A DNA stretch of 64,000 nt from an uncultured Roseateles sp. (GTDB taxonomy: Bacteria > Pseudomonadota > Gammaproteobacteria > Burkholderiales > Burkholderiaceae_C). A model generated the notes under the pieces. It searched no databases. It was not told the origin of the DNA and was given only the letters and a program-made list of their open reading frames with translations. The stretch is from contig NZ_CAMFJS010000003.1 of the NCBI RefSeq assembly GCF_945956965.1, forward strand, positions 186,001 to 250,000. Reading direction: 5' to 3'. Below are positions 28,324 to 38,157 of the stretch, in pieces. Every line of letters starts with the position of its first letter. Position 1 is the stretch's first letter. Made by a program: the position numbers and the translations under genes.

Positions 28324-31300
28324 TTAGTCCGCGCCCTCCACCGCCGGCGTCATGATGGCGCCGGGCGTGCTCTTGCGCGCGAACAAGCTATACATGGTGG
28401 GCACGACAAACAGGGTGAGCAAAGTGCCCAAGCTCATGCCGCCCACGATGACCCAGCCGATTTGCTGGCGGCTCTCCGCCCCCGCGCCGCTGGCCAGGGC
28501 CAAAGGCAAGGCCCCGAGCACCATGGCGCCCGTGGTCATCAAAATGGGGCGCAGGCGCAGGGCCGAGGCTTCAACGACCGCATCCATCACCGAGCGCCCT
28601 TGCTGGCGCAGCTGATTGCTGAACTCGACGATCAAGATGCCGTGCTTGGTGATCAAGCCCACCAGCGTGATCAGGCCGATTTGCGAGTAGACATTGAGCG
28701 TGCCCCCCGCCCACTTCAGCGCCAGCAGCGCGCCCACCATGGAAAGGGGCACCGACAGCATGATGACGAAGGGGTCGATGAAGCTTTCAAACTGTGCCGC
28801 CAACACCAAGAAGATGAAGAGCAACGCCAGCACGAACACCAGGCCCAACGCACCGCTGCTGCTCTTGAACTCGCGCGACACGCCGTTCAACTCAGTCGCA
28901 TAGCCCAGTGGCAAGAGCTTCTTGGCCGTGGCATCCATGAAGGCCAGGCCCTCGCCGAGCGAATAGCCCGGCGCCAGATTGGCGGTGAAGGCGACCGAGC
29001 GGCGTTGGTTGAAGTGGTTCAACTCGCGCGGGCTGACCGCCTCGCGCACCTTGACCAAGCTGCTCAGCGGCACCATCACATCGCCTCGGCCGCGCACAAA
29101 CAAGCGCTCGATCTGCTCGGGCGTGGCGCGGCCAGCGGCCTCGGTCTGCACCATCACATCGTATTGATCGGCGCCGCGCTTGTAGCGCGTGACTGCACGG
29201 CTGCCCAACATGGTCTCCACCGTGCGGGCAATCGCGTCCACCGACACACCCAAATCGGCCGCTCGCTCGCGGTCCACATCCATGAAAAGCTCGGGCTTGT
29301 TCAAGCGCAGGTCGTTGTCGGGCTGGATCAGGCCCGGGTTCTTGGCCATCTCGGCCATGAAGCTTTGCGTCAGCGTGGCCAGATTGGCATAGCTGTCGCT
29401 GGTGACCACCACGAAGTTGATCGGCCGCTCACGGAAGCCCTGGCCCAGGCTGGCTGGGGTGATGGGAAAAGCCTGAACGCCTGGCAGCAGATTGACCTGT
29501 GGGAGCATGCTGCGGGCAATCTCTTGCGTGCTGCGCGTGCGGTCACCCCAGTCCACGGTGCGCAAAATGGCCGTGCCTGAGTTCACCGTGGCGCCACCCG
29601 CAAACAAAAACACGCGGTCGAATTCGGGGTAGCCGGCAGCGATGCGATCCACCGCATCCAGATAACGGGCGGTGAACTCCATGGTCGCGCCATCCGGCCC
29701 GGTGACGGGCATGAAGACCACGCCGCGGTCTTCCACCGGGGCCAGCTCGGACTTGGCGGTGCTGAACAAATACCAGCTACCCGCGCCCGACACCAGCATC
29801 AAGGCCACCACCACCCAGCGCATGCCCAAAGCCCGGCGCAAAGCCCGGGCGTAGCTATCGCTGATGGCAACCAGCACCCGCTCCATGCCCTGGTCAAACC
29901 GCGTGGGCTTGGGGTTATGGCGCAGCAGCTTGCTGCACATCATGGGCGTCAGCGTCAACGCCACAAAGCCCGACACCACCACGGCGCCGGCCAGGGTCAG
30001 CGCGAACTCAACGAACAGCCGGCCCGTGCGGCCGGGCGTGAAAGCCAAGGGCGCGAACACTGCGGCCAGCGTCATGGTCATGGCCAACACGGCGAAGGCG
30101 ATTTCTTTCGCGCCCTTGAGTGCGGCTTGGAAAGGCTCCAGCCCCTCTTCGATATGGCGGAAGACGTTTTCCAGCACCACGATGGCATCGTCCACCACCA
30201 GGCCGATGGCCAGCACCAAGGCCAGCAAGGTCAGCGTATTGACGGTGAAGCCGGCGGCGGCCATCAGCGCAAAACTGCCGATCAAGCTGATCGGAATCGT
30301 CACCAAGGGGATGATGGAGGCACGCAGCGTGCGCAGGAACACAAACACCACCAAGGCCACCAGCACCACCGCCTCGGCGATGGTGTGATAGACCGACTGG
30401 ATCGAGCGGTCGATGAAGATGGAGTTGTCATTGGCCAGCTGCACCTTGATGCTGTCGGGCAGATCAAGCTGCAGTTTGGGCAGCATCTCGCGCACCCCGG
30501 CCGAGACCTCCAGCGGATTCGCCGTCGCCTGGCGCACCACGCCCAAGCTGACCGCCGGCACGCCGTTCAGGCGCACCCGCGAGCGCTCACTGGCCGCAGC
30601 CTCCTCGATCCGCGCTACATCTTTCAAGCGCACCGGCGCACCGCTGCTTTGCTTGACGATGACTTCGGCGAACTCGGCCACCGTGTTGATGTCGGTGCGC
30701 GCCGTGACGCTGAACTCGCGCTGCTGGCTCTCGATGCGGCCGGCCGGCACTTCCAGGTTCTGGCGCCGCAAGGCGTCTTCCACATCCTGCACGGTCAGCT
30801 TGTAAGCGGCCAGACGATCGGCGTCGAGCCAGATGCGCATGGCGTATTTGCGGTCGCCGCCGGTCTGCACATCGGCCACGCCGGTGATGGTTTGCAAGCG
30901 CGGCTTGACCACGCGCTCCACCAAATCGGTGATCTGCAGCGGGTTCAGCGTTTCGCTGGAAAACGCAATCCAGATGGTGGGTTGCGCATCTGCCTCCACC
31001 TTGGCCACCACCGGCTCATCGGCCGCGTCGGGCAGGCGCCCGCGCACCCGGGCGACGCGGTCGCGCACATCGGCAGCGGCCACATCAGGGTTCTTCTCAA
31101 GCTTGAAGCGGGCGGTGATCTGGCTGTTCTCGGTGCGCGAGCTGGAGGTCAGGATCTCCACCCCGTCGATGCCAGCAATGGAGTCTTCCAGCGGCTTGGT
31201 GATCTGCCCTTCGATCACCTCACTCGAGGCGCCCACCAAGCGGGTGCTGACCGTCACCACCGGCTCGTCGATACGCGGGTACTCGCGCAGCGACAAGCGG

Positions 31301-31389
31301 CCGAAGGACACCAAGCCCACCAGCAGAAGCAGCAGCGACATCACCGTCGCGAAGACGGGGCGGCGGATAGAGAGTTCAGAGATCTTCAT
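28324..31389 (-). CDS. RND efflux pump inner-membrane permease (AcrB/HAE1 family)
   Basis: MKISELSIRRPVFATVMSLLLLLVGLVSFGRLSLREYPRIDEPVV...; GLVVDDAIVVLENV; GLITKHGILIVEFSNQLR. Confidence 0.97.
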   Translation of the reverse strand: MKISELSIRRPVFATVMSLLLLLVGLVSFGRLSLREYPRIDEPVVTVSTRLVGASSEVIEGQITKPLEDSIAGIDGVEILTSSSRTENSQITARFKLEKNPDVAAADVRDRVARVRGRLPDAADEPVVAKVEADAQPTIWIAFSSETLNPLQITDLVERVVKPRLQTITGVADVQTGGDRKYAMRIWLDADRLAAYKLTVQDVEDALRRQNLEVPAGRIESQQREFSVTARTDINTVAEFAEVIVKQSSGAPVRLKDVARIEEAAASERSRVRLNGVPAVSLGVVRQATANPLEVSAGVREMLPKLQLDLPDSIKVQLANDNSIFIDRSIQSVYHTIAEAVVLVALVVFVFLRTLRASIIPLVTIPISLIGSFALMAAAGFTVNTLTLLALVLAIGLVVDDAIVVLENVFRHIEEGLEPFQAALKGAKEIAFAVLAMTMTLAAVFAPLAFTPGRTGRLFVEFALTLAGAVVVSGFVALTLTPMMCSKLLRHNPKPTRFDQGMERVLVAISDSYARALRRALGMRWVVVALMLVSGAGSWYLFSTAKSELAPVEDRGVVFMPVTGPDGATMEFTARYLDAVDRIAAGYPEFDRVFLFAGGATVNSGTAILRTVDWGDRTRSTQEIARSMLPQVNLLPGVQAFPITPASLGQGFRERPINFVVVTSDSYANLATLTQSFMAEMAKNPGLIQPDNDLRLNKPELFMDVDRERAADLGVSVDAIARTVETMLGSRAVTRYKRGADQYDVMVQTEAAGRATPEQIERLFVRGRGDVMVPLSSLVKVREAVSPRELNHFNQRRSVAFTANLAPGYSLGEGLAFMDATAKKLLPLGYATELNGVSREFKSSSGALGLVFVLALLFIFLVLAAQFESFIDPFVIMLSVPLSMVGALLALKWAGGTLNVYSQIGLITLVGLITKHGILIVEFSNQLRQQGRSVMDAVVEASALRLRPILMTTGAMVLGALPLALASGAGAESRQQIGWVIVGGMSLGTLLTLFVVPTMYSLFARKSTPGAIMTPAVEGAD

Positions 31390-31396
31390 GCGCGGC

Positions 31397-32647
31397 TCAC
31401 TTGCTGGCCGCGCTGGCGGGTGGCTTGGCAGCAGCGCTGCCCGAGGCTGCGGCAGCTGAGGCGGCAGAAGCCTGGCTTGCCCCGCGGGCCTTGCCCTGCT
31501 TATCCACATCCACCACGGTCAAGGCCTGACCCTCACCCTTGAGCAATTTGCTCTGGCCGGCCGTCACCACCCGGTCGCCGGCCTGCACGCCTTCAAGCAA
31601 CTCCACCTTGCCCGGCATGCGCAGGCCCAGCTTGGCTTCGATGCGCTGGGCCTTGAAGCCTCCCGCGCCGTCCGTCACCAGCTTGATGATGTATTGCTTG
31701 CCACCCTGGGGCACCAAGGCCTCTTCCGGCACCAGCAAGGCGTTTTGATGTTTGGAGAACTCCACCCGCACGCGTGCGAATAAACCGCTGCGCAACTCGG
31801 CATGGGCGCCGGCCAGCTTGGCACGCACCAGCAGGCTGCGGCCATTGGCCTCCAGCGTGGTGTCCACGGCCTCGACCAGGGCGGTAAACGTGCGGCCAGG
31901 CAAAGCGTCCAGGCTCAGGCTCACGGCCTGGCCGAGCTTGAGCTGTGGCACAAAGCGCTCGGGCAGGCGGAAGTCCACCCACATGGTGGAGGCGTCTTCC
32001 ACCGCGATCAGGTCGCTGCCATCTTTGACGTAATCGCCCAGATTGACGGCACGGATGCCGGCCACGCCATCAAAAGGCGCACGCACCTGCATGCGGCCCA
32101 GTTGGGCACGGCTCAGGGCCACTTGTGCCTCGGCCACTTGCAAGGTCGCCAAGGCCTGATCCACCACGCTGGCACTGACAAAACTCTGCGCCAGCAGTTC
32201 GCGGTTACGGGCCAGATTGGTCCGCGCGATGCTGGCTTGCGCCTCGGCTTGTTGCAGCTGCGCGGCTTGCAAGCTGTCATCCAGTTGCACCAGCACCTGA
32301 CCTTGACGCACCCGCTGACCATCTACAAAGCCCAGCTTGGTGATACGGCCGCTGACCTCAGGCTTGAGCGTCACCGACTGGCGCGCCCGCAGCGTACCGA
32401 CGGCTTGCGCGTCCACCGAAAGGTCTAGCGCCTCGACACGGCCGGCTTCGACAGCGATGGCACTGGCTGCACCCTTGTTCTTCTGCGCGGCCCCGCCATG
32501 AGCGTCCGGCTTGCCATTGGCGCCGCCCAGCGCGCTTGGCGCCCCGTTTTGCCAAAAATAGGCGCCACCCGCCAAAAGCACTAGTGCGAGCACGGCGACG
32601 GGCTTGACCCAGGACTTTGGCTTCATATTCTTTTCGTTCAGCGTCAT
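31397..32647 (-). CDS. RND efflux periplasmic adaptor (membrane fusion protein)
   Basis: VTLKPEVSGRITKLGFVDGQRVRQGQVLVQLDDSLQAAQLQQAEAQ; 7-bp gap to permease; Ala/Ser-rich C-terminal tail. Confidence 0.94.
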   Translation of the reverse strand: MTLNEKNMKPKSWVKPVAVLALVLLAGGAYFWQNGAPSALGGANGKPDAHGGAAQKNKGAASAIAVEAGRVEALDLSVDAQAVGTLRARQSVTLKPEVSGRITKLGFVDGQRVRQGQVLVQLDDSLQAAQLQQAEAQASIARTNLARNRELLAQSFVSASVVDQALATLQVAEAQVALSRAQLGRMQVRAPFDGVAGIRAVNLGDYVKDGSDLIAVEDASTMWVDFRLPERFVPQLKLGQAVSLSLDALPGRTFTALVEAVDTTLEANGRSLLVRAKLAGAHAELRSGLFARVRVEFSKHQNALLVPEEALVPQGGKQYIIKLVTDGAGGFKAQRIEAKLGLRMPGKVELLEGVQAGDRVVTAGQSKLLKGEGQALTVVDVDKQGKARGASQASAASAAAASGSAAAKPPASAASK

Positions 32648-32809
32648 GCTTGAGGTTCTCCGAGCGCGCACTCTACGGGCTTTGGCCGGGAATGCCAGCC
32701 AGCAAGGGCATGAAAGACCGGATGCTGGCCATGAGTGGCGGTGATGGCGTCGTCCTTGCCCAGCAAGGCGCGGCGCCGCCGAGCAGAATCGGCCGCCCCG
32801 CTGATGGGA

Positions 32810-33307
32810 TTAACGCCCAGCCAGGCTTACGCCCCGATTGGCCAGGCTGTCCGCGCGCTCATTGCCCGGGTCGCCGGCATGGCCCTTGACCCAGCGCCAC
32901 TCGACTTGATGCAGCTTGCGCAAGGCATCCAGGCGCTGCCAAAGGTCGGCGTTTTTGACCGGCTTGTTGTCGGCCGTCTTCCAACCGCGGCGCTGCCAGC
33001 CCGAGATCCACTCGGTCATGCCTTTGCGCACATATTCGCTGTCGGTGAACACGGTGACTTGGCAGGTGCGTTTGAGCGAGGCCAGGGCCTCGATCACCGC
33101 CGTCAACTCCATGCGGTTATTGGTGGTATTGGCCTCGCCGCCAAACAACTCTTTCTCGTGCCCACCGGCGCTCAGCCAAGCGCCCCAGCCGCCGGGGCCG
33201 GGGTTGCCCTTGCAGGCACCGTCGGTGTAGATGACAACCACGGGCTTTGGCATGGCGGGCGCTGCGGCGCTGGGAGTACTCGGACTTGGACTAGGGGCTT
33301 GATTCAT
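32810..33307 (-). CDS. rnhA: Ribonuclease HI
   Basis: [53 protein letters not shown]...[18 protein letters not shown]. Confidence 0.97.
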   Translation of the reverse strand: MNQAPSPSPSTPSAAAPAMPKPVVVIYTDGACKGNPGPGGWGAWLSAGGHEKELFGGEANTTNNRMELTAVIEALASLKRTCQVTVFTDSEYVRKGMTEWISGWQRRGWKTADNKPVKNADLWQRLDALRKLHQVEWRWVKGHAGDPGNERADSLANRGVSLAGR

Positions 33308-34077
33308 GGATTCTCGAAAATGGACTTCTTGTGATGCTGCCTGGCCACCACCGGCGCGGCCGCGACCCGGTGCTGTTTTTTGCGCTGACGCTCCAGCCCA
33401 ACCAAGCGCATGCCGCGCACCCGCTTGACCGCCACCAGAAAATAAACTGCGCCGAGCACCGGCCACCAGCGCGAGCCAATGCCCTCCACCCAGGACCAGC
33501 GTTGCAACCAGCGCGTGCTGCGCAAAGGCGGTGCGTAAGCACCAAACTGCGCGGCATCAACCTCGAAATTCAGCAAGCGCAACCAATCGCGCAGGCGCCA
33601 GTAGCCGATGAATTCGCCCTCCTGGGGCAAGAACATGGGGCCTTGGCCCGGCAGCACGGAGCCGAGATTCTGCCTCAGGCCCCACAAGCTGGCCGGATTC
33701 AAGCCCGAAATCAGGAGCCGCCCTTCGGGCCGCAAAACCCGCTCGGCTTCACGCAGCGCCTGATGTGGGTCATGCGCGAGTTCAAGCGAGTGGGGCAACA
33801 GCAGCAAGTCCAAGCTATTGCTATCGAATGGCAGGGCATCGAAGTCGCACAGCAGCGTCGCTTGTGCGCACTGCGCGCCGTCGCTGGCCAGCCAGCGGTG
33901 GGGCATGCGGTTGCTGCGCAGGCCGGCCAATTCAGGCAGGCCCAGTTGCAGCGCGTGAAAGCCAAAAATATCGCCCACAGCCGCATCGAACTGCGCCTGC
34001 TCCCAGGCCAGCAGATACTGGCCGGGCGGGGTCTGCAACCAGTCGGTCAACTCTATAATCGAATCTTCGCGTGTCAT
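33304..34077 (-). CDS. SAM-dependent methyltransferase, YafS-like by synteny (gloB-yafS-rnhA)
   Basis: Methyltransferase_11-like [48 protein letters not shown]; 4-bp overlap with rnhA. Confidence 0.9.
   Translation of the reverse strand: MTREDSIIELTDWLQTPPGQYLLAWEQAQFDAAVGDIFGFHALQLGLPELAGLRSNRMPHRWLASDGAQCAQATLLCDFDALPFDSNSLDLLLLPHSLELAHDPHQALREAERVLRPEGRLLISGLNPASLWGLRQNLGSVLPGQGPMFLPQEGEFIGYWRLRDWLRLLNFEVDAAQFGAYAPPLRSTRWLQRWSWVEGIGSRWWPVLGAVYFLVAVKRVRGMRLVGLERQRKKQHRVAAAPVVARQHHKKSIFENP
34054..34059 (+). promoter_or_regulatory. Consensus -10 (TATAAT), candidate gloB promoter inside the 5' end of the divergent methyltransferase gene
   Basis: TATAAT at 34054-34059, 45 bp upstream of the gloB ATG; no strong -35 seen. 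Confidence 0.4.
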
Positions 34078-34103
34078 GGATCTCGCCGCATGAACAAGGC
34101 AGT

Positions 34104-34922
34104 ATGGAACTAGTTGCAGGCCGCCCAGTGACTGGCACAGTTGTGGCGATCAAAGCCTTCAGCGACAACTACATCTGGATGCTTCACGACGGCCAGCAGG
34201 CCATCGTCGTCGATCCGGGTGACGCGAGCCCGGTTCTGCAAGCCTTGTCGGCCCTTTCCCTGCGTCTGGCAGGCATTCTAGTGACGCACCACCACGGCGA
34301 TCATGTGGGCGGCATTGAAGCTTTGCGCCCGCATCTGCATGGCCCCGTCTACGGCCCCGCCAATGAAGTGATTCCGCAGCCTTGCATTGGTCTGCACGGT
34401 GGCGACACCGTGGACTTGCTCGGCCTGCGCTTTCAAGTGATCGACGTGCCCGGCCACACTGCCGGCCATATCGCCTACTACCTGGAACACCCCGCCGATG
34501 CGGACGCCCCCGCACTGTTCTGCGGCGACACCTTGTTCTCGGCCGGCTGCGGCCGCCTGTTCGAAGGCACGGCCGCGCAGATGCATGCCTCTTTGCAAGC
34601 ATTGGCCACCCTTCCCGCCGCCACCCGGGTGTTCTGCACCCACGAATACACCTTGTCGAATCTGCGCTTCGCCCGCGCGGTCGAGCCCGCCAATCAGGCC
34701 CTGGCCGCGCATGAAACCTGGGCCATCGCCCAGCGCGAGCAAGACCTGCCCACCCTGCCCTCCAGCCTGGCGCTGGAGTTGCAGATCAACCCATTCCTGC
34801 GCTGCAGTGAAGCGGCCGTGATTGCCGCAGCCGCCAGCACCCATCCTTCGGTGATGCCCGCTGAACTCAGCCCGGTCACCACCTTCGCCCGTTTGCGGGC
34901 ATGGAAGAACGAATTCCGATGA
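34104..34922 (+). CDS. gloB: Hydroxyacylglutathione hydrolase (glyoxalase II)
   Basis: FSDNYIWMLHDGQQAIVVDPGD, LVTHHHGDHVGGIE, DTLFSAGCGRLFEGT, CTHEYTLSNLRFA. Confidence 0.97.
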   Translation: MELVAGRPVTGTVVAIKAFSDNYIWMLHDGQQAIVVDPGDASPVLQALSALSLRLAGILVTHHHGDHVGGIEALRPHLHGPVYGPANEVIPQPCIGLHGGDTVDLLGLRFQVIDVPGHTAGHIAYYLEHPADADAPALFCGDTLFSAGCGRLFEGTAAQMHASLQALATLPAATRVFCTHEYTLSNLRFARAVEPANQALAAHETWAIAQREQDLPTLPSSLALELQINPFLRCSEAAVIAAAASTHPSVMPAELSPVTTFARLRAWKNEFR

Positions 34923-36553
34923 CAAAAAACAGCCGCCCAAGCTCCGCCACCCTGCCCTTGGTGGCGCTGATCAGCCTGCTCTTGAGCGCCTGCGCCAGTA
35001 CCAGCACCGACACCGCTGCCAATGGCGCCACCACCCCCAGCGACCGCCATCTGCAGGCGCGCACCTGGAGCCCCTCCGGCAGCAGCAGCGCCAAAAGCGG
35101 CCTCCCGGCCGCCAGCGGCGAGGCCGCCGGCGCCTTGCTGGAAGACAGCCTGAACCCAGGCATGGTGATTGACCTGGACGCCTTGCAAGCTCGCGAAGAC
35201 TTGTGGGTGCGTGTGCGCAGCGGTTTCGCCATGCCGGAGTTGGACAACGATCTGGTCCGCAAGGCCGAGAACTACTACAGCAGCCGACCCGACTACGTGG
35301 CCCGCATGACCGAGCGCGGCAGCCGCTATATGTTCCACATCATCGAAGAAGTAGAAAAGCGCGGCATGCCCACCGAGCTGGCCTTGCTGCCCTTCATCGA
35401 GAGCGCCTTCAACCCGCAAGCCATGTCCACCGCCAAGGCCTCGGGCATGTGGCAATTCGTGCCGGCCACTGGCCGTGACTTCGACCTCAAGCAAAACATC
35501 TTCCGTGACGACCGCCGCGATGTGCTGGCCAGCACCCGCGCCGCACTGGATTATTTGAGCCGTCTGAACAAGAAGTTTGGCGGCGACTGGCAACTCGCGC
35601 TGGCGGCCTACAACTGGGGCCAGGGCAATGTGCAGCGCGCCATCGAGCGCAACCAAAAAGCCGGCCTGCCGACCGACTACGACAACCTGCGAATGCCCGA
35701 TGAAACGCGCTACTACATCCCCAAGCTGCAGGCGGTCAAGAACATCGTCTTGAACCCGCAAAAGTTCGCACTGACCCTGCCGCCCATGGCCAACCACCCC
35801 TACTTCCTGAGCGTCAATATTGACCGCGATATGGACTTGGCGGTGGCCGCTCGCCTGGCCGGCATGAGCGTGGATGAGTTCAAGCAATTCAACCCACAGA
35901 TGAACAAGCCGGTGATGCTGGCGGCCAAGACCACACAAGTGCTCTTGCCCTACGACAACGCGAGCGCCTTCGCGGTCAATCTGGCCGCCCACCGCGGCCC
36001 ACTGGCCAGCTGGACGGCCTGGGTCGTGCCGCGCACCATGAAGTCGGCCGAGGCCGCGCGCCAGGTCGGCATGGCGGAGTCGGAGCTGCTGGACGTCAAC
36101 AAGATCCCGCCGCGCATGCTGGTCAAACAGGGCTCGACGCTGCTGGTGCCGCGCTCGGCGCAGCGCCAAGAAGACGTGTCCGAACATCTGGCCGATAACG
36201 CCAGCCTGGCCCTGGCCCCCGATGTGCCGCCGCTGCAAAAGCGCAGCCTCAAGGCTGGCAAAGCCGACACCGTGGCTTCGCTGGCGGCTCGCTATAAGCT
36301 CAGCGCCGAACAGGTCGCGCAGTGGAACAAGGTGGATGCCAAGGCGCGCTTCAAGCCCGGCCAAACCGTGGTGATTTACACCCCTACGGGCCGCAGCACC
36401 GAAAAGCTCGCGCAGCAAAAGTCAGTCAAGAGCCGCAGTGTGCAAACCGCCAGCAAGGCCAGCAACAAGCCCGCGCGCAGTAACGCCAAGCCCAGCGGCC
36501 GCTCCATCACCGCCTCGGCCGACACCGGCTTTCGCCAGGTCTCACATCGCTGA
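34919..36553 (+). CDS. mltD: Membrane-bound lytic murein transglycosylase D, lipoprotein with LysM domain(s)
   Basis: Lipobox LLLSACAS; SLT core LALLPFIESAFNPQAMSTAKASGMWQFVPATGRDF; C-terminal LysM KADTVASLAARYKLSAEQVAQWN; 4-bp overlap with gloB. Confidence 0.95.
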   Translation: MTKNSRPSSATLPLVALISLLLSACASTSTDTAANGATTPSDRHLQARTWSPSGSSSAKSGLPAASGEAAGALLEDSLNPGMVIDLDALQAREDLWVRVRSGFAMPELDNDLVRKAENYYSSRPDYVARMTERGSRYMFHIIEEVEKRGMPTELALLPFIESAFNPQAMSTAKASGMWQFVPATGRDFDLKQNIFRDDRRDVLASTRAALDYLSRLNKKFGGDWQLALAAYNWGQGNVQRAIERNQKAGLPTDYDNLRMPDETRYYIPKLQAVKNIVLNPQKFALTLPPMANHPYFLSVNIDRDMDLAVAARLAGMSVDEFKQFNPQMNKPVMLAAKTTQVLLPYDNASAFAVNLAAHRGPLASWTAWVVPRTMKSAEAARQVGMAESELLDVNKIPPRMLVKQGSTLLVPRSAQRQEDVSEHLADNASLALAPDVPPLQKRSLKAGKADTVASLAARYKLSAEQVAQWNKVDAKARFKPGQTVVIYTPTGRSTEKLAQQKSVKSRSVQTASKASNKPARSNAKPSGRSITASADTGFRQVSHR

Positions 36554-36612
36554 TCTCACCGGCCTGGCGATTGCACCGCAATGCCAGGCCAGCGCTCGGT
36601 TCAAACGCTGAT

Positions 36613-37005
36613 TCAGCCGATGAAGAACAGCGCCACGCTGCAAGCCACGCCAGCGCTCCACACCAGCGAGCGCAACGTGGCCAGATCGGCCACGTAAAGG
36701 CCGATATAAACCACCCGCGCCGCCACAAAGCCCAGCGCCAGGTTGTTCACCAGCTCTTGCGGCGCATGCATTTGCTGGGCCACCAACACGCCGGCAATGA
36801 ATAGAGGCAAGGCCTCGAAGCTATTGGCCTGCGCTGCATTGGCGCGCGCCTGCCAACCGCTTTGCTTGGCCAGCCAGGCGCGCGGATTGTTGTTGTCATA
36901 GCCGTCGCTGCGGCCCATGCGCGAGAAGCCTTTGGCCTTGGCCAGCCCGGCACAGGCGATGGGCAGCAAACAAGCGATCAGGATGGCAGTGTTGGCGAGG
37001 CTCAT
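36613..37005 (-). CDS. MAPEG family membrane protein
   Basis: NPRAWLAKQSGWQARANAAQANSFEALPLFIAGVLVAQQMHAPQELVNNLALGFVAARVVYIGLYVAD. Confidence 0.92.
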   Translation of the reverse strand: MSLANTAILIACLLPIACAGLAKAKGFSRMGRSDGYDNNNPRAWLAKQSGWQARANAAQANSFEALPLFIAGVLVAQQMHAPQELVNNLALGFVAARVVYIGLYVADLATLRSLVWSAGVACSVALFFIG

Positions 37006-37057
37006 GTCAGCTTTCTGGATTGAATGAAGGAATGTCGCTTGGGTTCACAGCGGCGGC

Positions 37058-37639
37058 CTAACGGCGATCCACCAGGGCATGGGCGATGGTGCCCAAGTCC
37101 ACATATTCCAGCTCACTGCCCACTGGCACACCGCGCGCTAAGCGGGTGGCGCGAATGCCGCGTGAACGCAAGGCCTCGGCCAGCACGTGGGCCGTGGCTT
37201 CGCCCTCCGCCGTGAAGCTGGTGGCCAAAATCACTTCGGTGACGCCAGCCTCGGCCGCGCGCGCCAGCAGCTCAGCCGCGCCGATCTGGCGCACGCCCAC
37301 GCCGTCCAGCGGGCTCACGCGGCCCAGCAAGACGAAGTAATAACCTTTGTAGGAATTGCTGCGCTCCAGCGCCGCCTGATCGGCCGGCGACTCGACCACG
37401 CAGAGCAAGCTGGCATCACGCCCGGCATCAGCACAGATATCGCACAGCGCCGTCTCGCTGAAGGTGTGGCAGCGCTGGCAGTGGCCGATTTGCTCGGCCG
37501 CCGCCTGCAGGGCCAAGGCCATGCTGCGCGCGCCATCGCGGTCATGTTGCAGCAGGTGGTAAGCCATGCGCTGGGCCGACTTCTGGCCCACGCCGGGCAG
37601 GCGCTTGAGCGCCTCGATCAGCTGATCAAGAACCGTCAT
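37058..37639 (-). CDS. recR: Recombination mediator RecR
   Basis: [24 protein letters not shown], zinc finger [16 protein letters not shown], Toprim [15 protein letters not shown]. Confidence 0.98.
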   Translation of the reverse strand: MTVLDQLIEALKRLPGVGQKSAQRMAYHLLQHDRDGARSMALALQAAAEQIGHCQRCHTFSETALCDICADAGRDASLLCVVESPADQAALERSNSYKGYYFVLLGRVSPLDGVGVRQIGAAELLARAAEAGVTEVILATSFTAEGEATAHVLAEALRSRGIRATRLARGVPVGSELEYVDLGTIAHALVDRR

Positions 37640-37778
37640 GCGCGCAGCCGCAACGCAGCGCGCTCGCCCTCATTGGCGCAAGACCCGGCACAGCCCAAGC
37701 GATCACCGCAGCGGCTGGGCCAAGCAAGCCGCGCCGCACCCTTGACGGGGCGACGCAAAGCGCATGAAGGCAAGGTCA

Positions 37779-38111
37779 TCAGAAGGGGAACTTCATGCCC
37801 GGAGGCATAGGCATGCCGGCGGTCAGCTTGCCCATCTTCTGGGCGCTGATTTCTTCGGCACGGCGCACGGCATCGTTGAAGGCAGCGGCCACCAAGTCTT
37901 CCAGCATGTCTTTGTCGTCAGCCAGCAGGCTGGGGTCGATGGTGACGCGCTTGACGTCATTCTTGCAAGTCATCAAGACCTTCACCAAGCCGGCGCCGGA
38001 CTGGCCTTCCACCTCAACAAAAGCCAGTTCCTCCTGGGCCTTCTTGAGGTTGTCTTGCATGGCCTGGGCTTGTTTCATCAAGCCGGCGAGTTGACCCTTC
38101 ATCATTTTCAC
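37779..38111 (-). CDS. YbaB/EbfC nucleoid-associated protein
   Basis: [61 protein letters not shown]. Confidence 0.97.
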   Translation of the reverse strand: MKMMKGQLAGLMKQAQAMQDNLKKAQEELAFVEVEGQSGAGLVKVLMTCKNDVKRVTIDPSLLADDKDMLEDLVAAAFNDAVRRAEEISAQKMGKLTAGMPMPPGMKFPF

Positions 38112-38157
38112 TACTCCTCTAAATTCAAAAAAATTGGCGCCGCAACACCTGCAGGTG

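Noticed and set aside
26480-31542. Long plus-strand ORFs (26480-28327, 28309-29580, 29917-31542) opposite the SBP and RND genes
   Set aside because: Same GC-driven antisense pattern; no recognizable domains, whereas the minus strand encodes clear families.
32690-32809. Possible small gene between the RND adaptor and rnhA
   Set aside because: Short, no conserved features; overlapping frames look like GC-rich noise.
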